DNA from: an uncultured Spirochaetaceae bacterium | GTDB taxonomy: Bacteria > Spirochaetota > Spirochaetia > Sphaerochaetales > Sphaerochaetaceae | NCBI GenBank assembly: GCA_944389075.1 | Contig: CALXLA010000037.1 | Location: forward strand, 1 to 41,465 | DNA length: 41,465 nt | Direction of reading: 5' to 3' | Shown: positions 15,574 to 23,115 of the stretch, in pieces | Numbering within the stretch: position 1 is the first letter of the stretch | Layout: each line of letters begins with the position of its first letter | The notes under the pieces: generated by a model | What the model saw: the letters and a program-made list of their open reading frames with translations, nothing else | Told to the model about the DNA's origin: nothing | Database searches by the model: none | Made by a program: the position numbers and the translations under genes

Positions 15574-17187
15574 ATGCCTGAGATAAGACTTGAACACGTA
15601 ACTAAGAGATGGGGGAAGTTCTATGGCGTTGATGATCTCTCCCTGACGATAAAGGATAATGCATTCGTAACGCTGCTGGGACCTTCAGGCTGCGGCAAGA
15701 CAACTACGCTGAGAATGATCGCAGGTCTCGAGACTCCTACAAGCGGCAAGATAATGATCGGTGACAATGTCGTTTTCGACAGCTCAAAAGGCATCAATGT
15801 CCCGGCAAACAAGAGAAAGGTCGGATTCCTGTTCCAGAACTATGCGCTCTGGCCGAATATGACTGTATATCAGAATATCGCATTCGGTCTGTCGAACATC
15901 AAGGAGGAAATGGATTCCTACAATGCCGAGGCACGGGAAGCGGCAAGGCTGATTGATATCCTTGAGAATCCTGCGCAGGCAAAGGCAATCATAGAGGAAA
16001 GCAAGGGAAAGGATGGGAAGCCGGATGAGAAGAAGGCTCTTGTCTACCTTACAGAGAGCCTCATGATCCCGCTCTCGTCCGCATCGAAGCTGTATAAGGT
16101 GATCTCATCCGGGAATATCGGAAAAAGCATTGATTCCTTCAGATCTGCAATAAGCCAGGCAAAATCAAAGGACCAGCTTGATGAGGACTTCAGGATACTG
16201 AAAGACGGCAAGCCTGTAAGGACTGTCAGGAAGCTGACGAAGGATGAGATAGATCTTTCGGTAAGGCGCGTCTCAAAGCTTGTCAAAATCGGTATGTTCA
16301 TGGACCGCTACCCTGCTGAACTCTCAGGTGGCCAGCAGCAGAGAGTCGCAATCGCAAGGACATTGGCACCTGAGCCTTCCGTGCTGTTCATGGACGAACC
16401 CCTTTCAAACCTCGACGCGAAGCTCCGTCTCGAGATGAGGTATGAGCTGCAGCGTCTCCATGTTGAGACAGGAAGCACATTCGTATATGTGACGCATGAC
16501 CAGATGGAGGCCATGACGCTCGCTACTGATATCTGTCTGATGTCAAATGCGGTACTGCAGCAGTATGCAGCGCCTCTTGAGGTCTACAACAAGCCATCGA
16601 ATCTCTTTGCGGCAGATTTCGTAGGGAATCCTTCGATAAACTTCATTGAGGCAAGCGGAAGGCAGGAAGCAGATGGATCGATAGCTCTCAGCATTCTCGA
16701 TGGCATTCCCGTACATTTCCGGCCAGCTGAATCGGTAAATCTCCAGGAATGGCAGAAAAGACGCGAAGAAGAGGCTCATCAGAAAGAGGAAAGGCTCAAA
16801 GCACGTTCAAAAGAAAAGGACTATGTCGAAAAGAGCAACAAGGAGGAAATCTTCAGATACCACATACAGAGGACCGAGGAACTCGACGAATCCCTTGAAA
16901 GCGGCAGAACCGCGAACGATGATGACTTTGTAATCGGTATCAGGCCAGAGCTTCTCGTAATCGATGAGAACGGACCTATCGAAGGAGAGATATACGGAGC
17001 CATGCCTACTGGAATGGAATCCACGATAAAGGTATGCGTGAAGGATTATCTCCTGACAAGCGTCATATTCGGCAATCTCCATTTCAGAATCGGGACAAAA
17101 GTCCGGATGAAGATTGCAGAAAGCAGAATCATGCTATTCGACCGCAAATCCGGGAAATTCATAGCGCTGGGTTCCATCGAATTCTGA
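15574..17187 (+). CDS. ABC transporter ATPase with a large insertion in the helical domain
   Basis: Walker A is GPSGCGKTT (36-44), the Q-loop FQNYALWPNMTV (87-98), the signature LSGGQQQR (250-257), Walker B LFMDEP (271-276) and the switch His VTHD (306-309). In MalK-type ATPases Q-loop and signature are ~50 residues apart; here they are ~160 apart, so ~110 charged residues (about 110-222) are inserted. The C-terminal TOBE-like part (DFVIGIRPELLVID, 440s on) is also interrupted by a charged, coiled-coil-like stretch (~388-440). All catalytic motifs are intact. It energises the permease at 13755. Ribosome site GGAGGT overlaps the permease end. Confidence 0.92.
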   Translation: MPEIRLEHVTKRWGKFYGVDDLSLTIKDNAFVTLLGPSGCGKTTTLRMIAGLETPTSGKIMIGDNVVFDSSKGINVPANKRKVGFLFQNYALWPNMTVYQNIAFGLSNIKEEMDSYNAEAREAARLIDILENPAQAKAIIEESKGKDGKPDEKKALVYLTESLMIPLSSASKLYKVISSGNIGKSIDSFRSAISQAKSKDQLDEDFRILKDGKPVRTVRKLTKDEIDLSVRRVSKLVKIGMFMDRYPAELSGGQQQRVAIARTLAPEPSVLFMDEPLSNLDAKLRLEMRYELQRLHVETGSTFVYVTHDQMEAMTLATDICLMSNAVLQQYAAPLEVYNKPSNLFAADFVGNPSINFIEASGRQEADGSIALSILDGIPVHFRPAESVNLQEWQKRREEEAHQKEERLKARSKEKDYVEKSNKEEIFRYHIQRTEELDESLESGRTANDDDFVIGIRPELLVIDENGPIEGEIYGAMPTGMESTIKVCVKDYLLTSVIFGNLHFRIGTKVRMKIAESRIMLFDRKSGKFIALGSIEF

Positions 17188-17216
17188 AGGCAGATGGAAG
17201 GAGCTATCAGTAACAG

Positions 17217-17244
17217 AAAAGGCTGGTCAGATGGCCAGCCTTTT
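17217..17244. terminator. Bidirectional terminator between convergent ABC operons
   Basis: GGCTGGTC (17221-17228) pairs with GGCCAGCC (17233-17240) including one wobble, loop AGAT. It is flanked by AAAA before and TTTT after, so it works in both directions between the genes ending at 17187 and 17266. Confidence 0.85.
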
Positions 17245-17265
17245 CCATGCAGGTCGGAAGTGTTA

Positions 17266-18771
17266 CTACTCCCACTCCTTTATTCCTTTGAGGATATTCT
17301 CCTTCTTCCTGCGCTTCGGATCGATTGAATGAGCGACAAGATCCACCAGCTTTGTCAGGATTGCAGAGATCACGAAATACATGATCGCAGTTACAATCAG
17401 AGGGAAGAACGCCTCATATGTCCTTGATCTCACAAGATCGCTTATCTTCGTAAGGTCGAGAACTGCGATATAACCTACGACTGATGTCTCCTTGATGAGT
17501 GTGACAACCTCATTGCGGTAAATCGGCAGGAAGTGCTGTGCAGCCTGCGGCAGTATGATCCTGAAGAAGCTCTGGCTCTCAGAATAGCCAAGGGCCGTAG
17601 AGGCCTCAAACTGCCCTCTTCCGATTGCATTGCATCCTACTCTGAGCATATCGATCATGGAGCATGCGAACATCAGCGAGAATCCTACCACAGAGACCCA
17701 CATACCGCTAAGGCTCGAGGATCCGAACACAATGTAGTAAAGGATCATCAGGAGCAGGACCGTCGGCATTCCATGGATGAGCCAGAGGAAGAAATTCGTG
17801 GTCTTTATCGCGACCATGTAGCCCTTCCTGCATACCATGTATACAAGGAATCCAAGGATCGTACCTATCAGGATAGACATCACTGTTATCAGGATAGTGA
17901 CGCCAGCACCCTGTACGAACAGCTTCCACCTGCCTTCCCTGAAGAATGTCTTCTCGAAGCTCTGCTCAAGCTCCTGCAGGAATGTAAGTGATGACTCATC
18001 ATCTCCAAGTACGACAAGGCGGATAGGTGTCGAATAGTAGACATCAGAAAGCGTTCCAGTCTCATTGCGCTCTTCGCTGACCACGATATTCATTCCGATA
18101 TCATACTTACCGCTCTCAACGCCAGGTGCGATGGCCTCAAATGGGACTTCATAGAACTCAGGAGTATATCCATATGCTCTGGCAAAACGGCAGATGAAGT
18201 CGACATCGAATCCTGAGATATGGCCATTGCTTATGAAGGAAAATGGCTCATAGCCACCTTCGACAGCAACAGCTATCGTGCCGTTCTCTCCTGTGAAGCC
18301 TCCGACATCGCAAGTATCATTGACCGGATCGAAATCCGTGATCCAGTAATCATAAAGCTCATCAAGAAGGCCATTCTCATGACTTTCGGCAATGAATGCA
18401 TTGAGCTCTGACAGAAGCCTGTCCTGACGCTCGTTCTCACCGATTATACATGTCGCATTTATATATCCAGCAGGTTCCTCAAGGACCGTAAGCTCAGGAT
18501 GATTCTTCTTCTGGACACCATAGCTGACTTCCTCGATAAGATATGCATCGACCTTCCCTGATGTGAGGGCAAGGATCATATCATTAGGCATTGTATAGTA
18601 CTGTATTGTACTGTCAGGAACTCTGTCCTGGATAAGCTCCTCATAAAGGACTGCTGTCTGGACACCTATGTTCTTGCCATTCAGGTCCTCAATGGCAGTA
18701 TACTGCTGTGCAGCTGCAATCGATGCGGCAAGCAGCACCAGCAAAACAAGAAGCAGAGCAGCCTTCTTCAT
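17266..18771 (-). CDS. Polar amino-acid ABC importer: binding domain (permuted lobes) fused to permease
   Basis: After a signal peptide (1-21), residues 24-146 match the second lobe and C-terminal helices of a GlnH-type binding protein (LNGKNIGVQTAV, SGKVDAYLIEE, GLLDELYDYW). Residues 164-256 then match the first lobe (GTIAVAVEGGYEPFSF, GHISGFDVDF, GKYDIGMNIVVSEERN). The usual order is therefore swapped. Residues 285-485 form a GlnP-type permease with EAA loop EASTALGYSESQSFFRIILPQAA (389-411). Substrate is probably a polar amino acid. The ATG at 18771 overlaps the ATPase stop (ATGA), with GGAGG 5 bases upstream; a start at 18789 is less likely. Confidence 0.9.
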   Translation of the reverse strand: MKKAALLLVLLVLLAASIAAAQQYTAIEDLNGKNIGVQTAVLYEELIQDRVPDSTIQYYTMPNDMILALTSGKVDAYLIEEVSYGVQKKNHPELTVLEEPAGYINATCIIGENERQDRLLSELNAFIAESHENGLLDELYDYWITDFDPVNDTCDVGGFTGENGTIAVAVEGGYEPFSFISNGHISGFDVDFICRFARAYGYTPEFYEVPFEAIAPGVESGKYDIGMNIVVSEERNETGTLSDVYYSTPIRLVVLGDDESSLTFLQELEQSFEKTFFREGRWKLFVQGAGVTILITVMSILIGTILGFLVYMVCRKGYMVAIKTTNFFLWLIHGMPTVLLLMILYYIVFGSSSLSGMWVSVVGFSLMFACSMIDMLRVGCNAIGRGQFEASTALGYSESQSFFRIILPQAAQHFLPIYRNEVVTLIKETSVVGYIAVLDLTKISDLVRSRTYEAFFPLIVTAIMYFVISAILTKLVDLVAHSIDPKRRKKENILKGIKEWE

Positions 18772-19883
18772 CTTGCCTCCTCCATCCATCTGAACCTGAT
18801 GGAAATCATATGCTCGTATCCGAGTGGATCTGATTCGATGTCATCCTGCCGGAGATCCGTGGTAGGCTCTGCCAGAAGATCAAGGAACAGCCTGTTCTCT
18901 GATGAATCGACACTGAACTTCTCGCCCTTATAGCAGACAAGCATCGAAAGGATATCAAGCTTCTCTGAATACTCGACCTTCACAAGCACATCAGGCACTT
19001 CCGAATATGCGACAAGATTGTTCATCACGATCTCTTCGAAAGCGATCATCAGCTTCGTAAGACGCTCAGCCTCGATAAGAAGCTTCTCACCATAAGCCTG
19101 GAGCTCATCATTCATCGCCTCCATATCGAAATCAGAGGAATTGACTTTGTATGTAAGCGACGAAAGACGCTGTATGAACTTCTTGGTGATTTCCTTCTTA
19201 GGATGCTCGAAGATTTCCTTCGGAGTCCCTTCCTCATAGATGTATCCATCGTACATGAAAATGATCCTGTTGGAGATCTTCCTCGCGAAATCCATCTCAT
19301 GAGTGACAATCATCATCGTCCTGCCGCTCTTCGCAAGCATCTTGATAACTGACTGGACTTCTCCGATCATCGAAGGATCAAGGGCTGATGTAGGCTCATC
19401 GAACAGGATGATGTCCGGATCCATCGCAAGCGTTCTCGCAATGGCGATTCTCTGCTGCTGTCCGCCTGAAAGCTCTTCAGGATATGCGAATACCTTCGAT
19501 GCCAGACCTACCTGCTGAAGCAGATCCATGGCCTTGTCATATGCTTCCTGTCTGCTCCTTCCGAGAAGAGTGATCTGCGGATTCATGATATTCTCGATAA
19601 TCGTGAGATGGCCGAAAAGATTGAATGACTGGAAGACCATACCCATCTTCTTCCTTATCTCATTCAGATTACAGCCTTTCTCGGTGATATCCTGACCGTC
19701 CACGATGATGCTTCCAGATGTCGGCTCAGTAAGCATGTTGATGCATCTGAGAAGCGTTGACTTACCGGTTCCAGAGGGTCCGATGATGGAAATCACATCG
19801 CCGTCATTTATAGTAACGTCTATATCTTTCAGCGGGATTGTATCATCATCAAACACTTTTCTTAGGTGCTTAATCTCAATCAT
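18768..19883 (-). CDS. Polar amino-acid ABC importer ATPase with GHKL-like C-terminal extension
   Basis: Residues 1-240 are a GlnQ-type ATPase: Walker A GPSGTGKS (35-42), signature LSGGQQQR (138-145), Walker B ILFDEP (159-164), switch VTHE (193-196). GlnQ proteins normally stop near residue 240-250; this one has ~125 more residues. In them RLTKLMIAFEEIVMNNLVAY (274-293) looks like the N-box helix of RsbW/SpoIIAB-type GHKL domains, with E284 and N288 spaced as in EAVTN, followed by strand-like segments. A regulatory role of the tail is inferred. AGGGGAG precedes the ATG. The gene leads a two-gene operon with the fused permease. Confidence 0.9.
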   Translation of the reverse strand: MIEIKHLRKVFDDDTIPLKDIDVTINDGDVISIIGPSGTGKSTLLRCINMLTEPTSGSIIVDGQDITEKGCNLNEIRKKMGMVFQSFNLFGHLTIIENIMNPQITLLGRSRQEAYDKAMDLLQQVGLASKVFAYPEELSGGQQQRIAIARTLAMDPDIILFDEPTSALDPSMIGEVQSVIKMLAKSGRTMMIVTHEMDFARKISNRIIFMYDGYIYEEGTPKEIFEHPKKEITKKFIQRLSSLTYKVNSSDFDMEAMNDELQAYGEKLLIEAERLTKLMIAFEEIVMNNLVAYSEVPDVLVKVEYSEKLDILSMLVCYKGEKFSVDSSENRLFLDLLAEPTTDLRQDDIESDPLGYEHMISIRFRWMEEAR

Positions 19884-19907
19884 TGCACTCCCCTAAAAAC
19901 GATGGTG

Positions 19908-19924
19908 GATTGCAGACAGCAATC
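19908..19924. promoter_or_regulatory. Small inverted repeat in the amino-acid importer leader
   Basis: GATTGC and GCAATC flank the 5-base loop AGACA, between the predicted promoter and the ribosome site of the ATPase gene. It may be an RNA hairpin or an operator; no T run follows. Confidence 0.35.
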
Positions 19925-19947
19925 ATAAAAGAACACTTTCCAGCCCT

Positions 19948-19956
19948 ATAGTATCA
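19948..19956 (-). promoter_or_regulatory. Extended -10 element of the amino-acid importer operon
   Basis: On the minus strand TG-A-TACTAT is an extended -10 box about 65 bases before the start codon. The remainder of the 19884-20196 gap is AT-rich around 20000-20050 and shows no gene. Confidence 0.4.
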
Positions 19957-20179
19957 GACATCTACGGACTGAGCCACAGTATGTTTGCTAATTCGATAAC
20001 ATGCAAGAGGAAAAGCGCAAATAATGTATTATTTTTTGTTTAATTTCCTTTGTGTGAAGATTCAGAGGTTCCACATTCTGACGGACAACAGCAATCAAGG
20101 GCTGTCTCATGCCTTTTCCATCCCTGCCGACTGTCAGGAATCGCACATCTGCGTGTATCTCTTATAGGAACCTTTAAAG

Positions 20180-20191
20180 CTCCTTAAGGAG
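20180..20191. promoter_or_regulatory. Palindrome embedding the Rpn gene's ribosome site
   Basis: CTCCTTAAGGAG is a perfect 12-bp palindrome, and its right half is part of the AAGGAGG ribosome site (20186-20192). In RNA, CTCC could pair with GGAG around TTAA and mask the site. Confidence 0.35.
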
Positions 20192-20196
20192 GAATG

Positions 20197-21009
20197 ATGG
20201 AATCTTCTGAAAGCAGGAAGATGAAAGCGCTTAGCGAGATGAGCCTCATGGATGACACTCTCTTCTCGAAGTGCTTCGATGGCGAGAACGAGTGCTCTGC
20301 CCTTATGCTCAGGATAATCCTGGAACGCGATGACCTTGATGTAGTGGAGGCAAGGACGCAGAGGTGGATACAGAACATAGAGAGCCGCTCCGTGAAGCTC
20401 GACATCCTCGCCATAGACAAAGACGGCAAGATGTATGACGTTGAGATACAGAAATCGGATCTCAGGGCCCTTGAGAGGAGGGCCCGCTACTACAGCGCTA
20501 TGATGGATGCCGATACTCTCGAGAAGTCAAAGGGCTATGACAGGCTTCCCGAGTCCTATGTGATAATCATAACGAATGAGGATGTGTTCAGGGACGGGAA
20601 GGCAATATACAGGATAGAGAGACGCTTCGAGGGCTCATGGAAGCCATATGATGACGGGACTCACATAATCCATGTATGCGCTGTGAATGCAGACAGAGAC
20701 ACAGACCTCGGGCGCCTCATGCATGACCTTTCATGTACAGAGCCTGAGGACATGCATTACAATAGGCTCAGGGACAGGGTGAGCTACTACAAGAGGAAGA
20801 AGGAGGGAATAGCAGAGATGTCAGGCGAGATTGACAAGATGATCAGGGAAGGAATCATTGAAGGCGAAAGAAGAGGTCTTGAGAAGGGACGCATGGAAAC
20901 AGCCAGAAACCTCATTGCAAACGGGACTGTTCCTCTTGAGACTATTGCTGAATGCTCAGGGCTTTCCCTCGAGGAAGTCGAGAGCATGAGGAACAGCATT
21001 CATGCTTAA
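20197..21009 (+). CDS. Rpn-family recombination-promoting nuclease (PD-(D/E)XK transposase-like)
   Basis: This 270-residue protein has the Rpn/PDDEXK_2 layout: SLMDDTLFSKCFDG near the start, the nuclease core SVKLDILAIDKDGKMYDVEIQ (the D and E-x-Q of the catalytic site), then ERRARYYSAMMDADTLEKSKGYDRLPESYVIIIT. The tail (EKGRMETARNLIANGTVPLETIAECSGLSLEEVESM) is the usual C-terminal helical hairpin. Family members are DNA endonucleases linked to recA-independent recombination and are often multi-copy. ATGs occur at 20194 and 20197; I chose the second, 4 bases after AAGGAGG, because the first is only 1 base after it. It stands alone, with no terminal repeats seen around it. Confidence 0.88.
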   Translation: MESSESRKMKALSEMSLMDDTLFSKCFDGENECSALMLRIILERDDLDVVEARTQRWIQNIESRSVKLDILAIDKDGKMYDVEIQKSDLRALERRARYYSAMMDADTLEKSKGYDRLPESYVIIITNEDVFRDGKAIYRIERRFEGSWKPYDDGTHIIHVCAVNADRDTDLGRLMHDLSCTEPEDMHYNRLRDRVSYYKRKKEGIAEMSGEIDKMIREGIIEGERRGLEKGRMETARNLIANGTVPLETIAECSGLSLEEVESMRNSIHA

Positions 21010-21016
21010 ATAGCTT

Positions 21017-21041
21017 GCTGCCTGTCATTGCGGCAGGCAGC
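21017..21041. terminator. Hairpin between convergent Rpn and beta-glucuronidase genes
   Basis: GCTGCCTG (21017-21024) pairs with CAGGCAGC (21034-21041), loop of 9. It lies in the 40-base gap between two convergent stops, but no T run follows on either strand. Confidence 0.5.
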
Positions 21042-21049
21042 ATGTCAAT

Positions 21050-22870
21050 TCAGGCTTTGTAATCAAGCGGCAGGCTCTCCCACCTTTTCTTAAGCAGGAA
21101 TGCGACATCCTTCGGCTGGCGCTGACGGGTGAATATGCCTTTCTTGTTGCCATTCACTCTCATCAACCCTTCTGTAGTCTGGAAATCAGCAAAATTCCAT
21201 ACCTGCTCACCCCTGATGAAATCATATGAATCAAATACACGATGCTGAAGCTCAAGAACCTCATTCTGATACTCCTGAGACCACATCACGGAAGGTAGCT
21301 TATGCTCGGATGGAAGCGTATCTGCGCCATACTCAGTGAACACAAACGGCTTATTGAGATCAAGGGCCTTCCATTCATCCATCTCCGCACGGAAACGCTT
21401 CTCGGCATCTACGATCTCATATCCTCCGAGTATGTACCATCCATAGTACCTGTTGAGACAGATGAAATCAGAGAAATGATGGCATCTGCATCTTGTCGGA
21501 CTTGAATTCGATTCCATTGCGAAAGTCCTTGGCCTGTGCTGGATATCAAGATCATGGGCTGCTGCAAAAAGCTTCTCGAAATATGGAACGCTGTTCTCAT
21601 CTGTGGACTCTGGCTCATTGAGGAGACTCCATGCGATTACGCTGGGATGATTCTTATCCCTTGCAATCATCTCCTCGACTGCCCGCAGATGGGCCTTGAG
21701 GAGAATCGGGGTTGTAGGCTTGGAGAAGAATGACTTCGCTCCCTTGCCTGTTCCCGCATCAAGGAAGTTGACAAGACTTTCGAAAAGACCGACTCCTGGA
21801 ACCTCGTCAATGATGAGGAAGCCTTCTCTGTCCGCCATTCTGTATATCTCTTCATCATAAGGATAGTGGGATGTCCTGAACGAGTTGGCTCCAATCCATT
21901 TCATCAGCTCGAAGTCCCTCTTCATGACACCTATGTTGAAGCCTCTGCCGACTATATCGCTATCCTCATGCTTTCCGAAACCTTTCAGATACACAGGCTT
22001 GCCATTGATAAGGATATCCTTTCCCGAAATCCTCACATCCCTGATACCGATCTCAAGGCTATAGCTGTCAATTACCTTGCCGGAATCTGAAAGCTCGATC
22101 TTCAATGTATAGAGATATGCGTTTCTCACCTGCCAGAGATGCGGATCATCAAGATGTATAACACCTTCCGCTCCCTCTGATACCGCAACTGTGCGTCCAT
22201 CCTCATCGGAAAGAGCAAGCGTGACATCGCCTTTTCCTTTTACAGTCACATGGTATTCGATATCAGCAGAACCTTCCGAAACCAGGTACTTCGTATCTAC
22301 ATCAAAAATTGATGATTTCGGCACAGACAGGAGATAGACAGATCTCTGAAGTCCTGAATAGTTGTAGAAATCGAAATAAGGCTTCGACATCTTCCTGCCA
22401 TCGGAAAGCACAATCGTACGTCCACAAGGTATATTCGTCTCCGTAAGCTCATTATTGACACAGACAACGACCTTGTTCGTCTCTCCATATCTGGCTTTCT
22501 CAGTTATGTCTATGCAGAAAGGAAGGAATCCACCCTCATGCTCTCCTGCGAATTCTCCATTCAGGTAGACAGAAGCCCTGTGGGTGGCAGCACCGAAACG
22601 AAGGAAGACATCATTTCCTTTCATGAATCCAGGGACAACCACCTCCGTCTCATACCAGATATCCCCGGTGAATTCGCGGATGTTCTTCTCTGTATAAAAA
22701 TCCTGGAAGCTGGCAGGAACAGGTATCCTGTCATGACCGGGAATCCCATCATTCCAATGTTCATCTTTGCCCACATCATCCCAGTCGAGCTGGAACTTCC
22801 ACATACCATCAAGCTTCATAGCCGTCCTTGTAGGCGTATTAAGCGGATAAAGCATAGAATAATCGAGCAT
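21050..22870 (-). CDS. uidA: Beta-glucuronidase (glycoside hydrolase family 2)
   Basis: The 606-residue protein tracks E. coli UidA along its length: jelly-roll start (LYPLNTPTR, LDGMWKF), NNELTETNIPCGR, NYSGLQRSVYL, GFGKHEDSDIVGRGF, GANSFRTSHYPY. The acid/base is Glu419 in LLNEPES and the nucleophile Glu513 in FTEYGADT. The NxK pair that recognises the glucuronate carboxylate is present (Asn575, Lys577 in NGNKKGIFT), which favours glucuronidase over galactosidase. A loop of UidA-like length follows GLFESLVNF. No signal peptide, so it acts in the cytoplasm on imported glucuronides. TAGGAGG precedes the ATG at 22870; a frame extension to 22906 lacks a ribosome site. Confidence 0.95.
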   Translation of the reverse strand: MLDYSMLYPLNTPTRTAMKLDGMWKFQLDWDDVGKDEHWNDGIPGHDRIPVPASFQDFYTEKNIREFTGDIWYETEVVVPGFMKGNDVFLRFGAATHRASVYLNGEFAGEHEGGFLPFCIDITEKARYGETNKVVVCVNNELTETNIPCGRTIVLSDGRKMSKPYFDFYNYSGLQRSVYLLSVPKSSIFDVDTKYLVSEGSADIEYHVTVKGKGDVTLALSDEDGRTVAVSEGAEGVIHLDDPHLWQVRNAYLYTLKIELSDSGKVIDSYSLEIGIRDVRISGKDILINGKPVYLKGFGKHEDSDIVGRGFNIGVMKRDFELMKWIGANSFRTSHYPYDEEIYRMADREGFLIIDEVPGVGLFESLVNFLDAGTGKGAKSFFSKPTTPILLKAHLRAVEEMIARDKNHPSVIAWSLLNEPESTDENSVPYFEKLFAAAHDLDIQHRPRTFAMESNSSPTRCRCHHFSDFICLNRYYGWYILGGYEIVDAEKRFRAEMDEWKALDLNKPFVFTEYGADTLPSEHKLPSVMWSQEYQNEVLELQHRVFDSYDFIRGEQVWNFADFQTTEGLMRVNGNKKGIFTRQRQPKDVAFLLKKRWESLPLDYKA

Positions 22871-22914
22871 AGCACCTCCTAACGATAATCCCCATGACTG
22901 GCACAAATCGGATT

Positions 22915-22928
22915 ATTATCAGGATAAT
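22915..22928. promoter_or_regulatory. Operator-like inverted repeat upstream of beta-glucuronidase
   Basis: ATTATC-AG-GATAAT is a perfect 6-2-6 inverted repeat about 45 bases before the start codon, next to AT-rich -10-like sequence. The rest of the 22871-23104 gap shows no gene. Confidence 0.4.
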
Positions 22929-23084
22929 TCTACAGCAAGAGCAGCATTTTGCATAATGAAGCATACATGGAAGCTTCTATTGACAGCTCTGCTGGACATC
23001 AAGCCTTTCTGACATTTCCCGGGGAAAAGCATCATCCAGGATCACCGGAACCAGATGCTAAGAGACAAAGAAAAAGACTGACCC

Positions 23085-23115
23085 AAAAGACAGGAAGCGC
23101 CAGATCAGCGCTTCC
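23085..23115 (-). terminator. Terminator overlapping the trkH stop codon
   Basis: GGAAGCGC (23115-23108 on the minus strand) pairs with GCGCTTCC (23100-23093), loop of 7 that contains the trkH stop codon. A TTTT run follows after three bases. Confidence 0.65.

Noticed and set aside
19884-21049. Rpn gene region as a mobile element
   Set aside because: No terminal inverted repeats, target duplications or second transposase frame were seen; Rpn proteins are usually resident nucleases.
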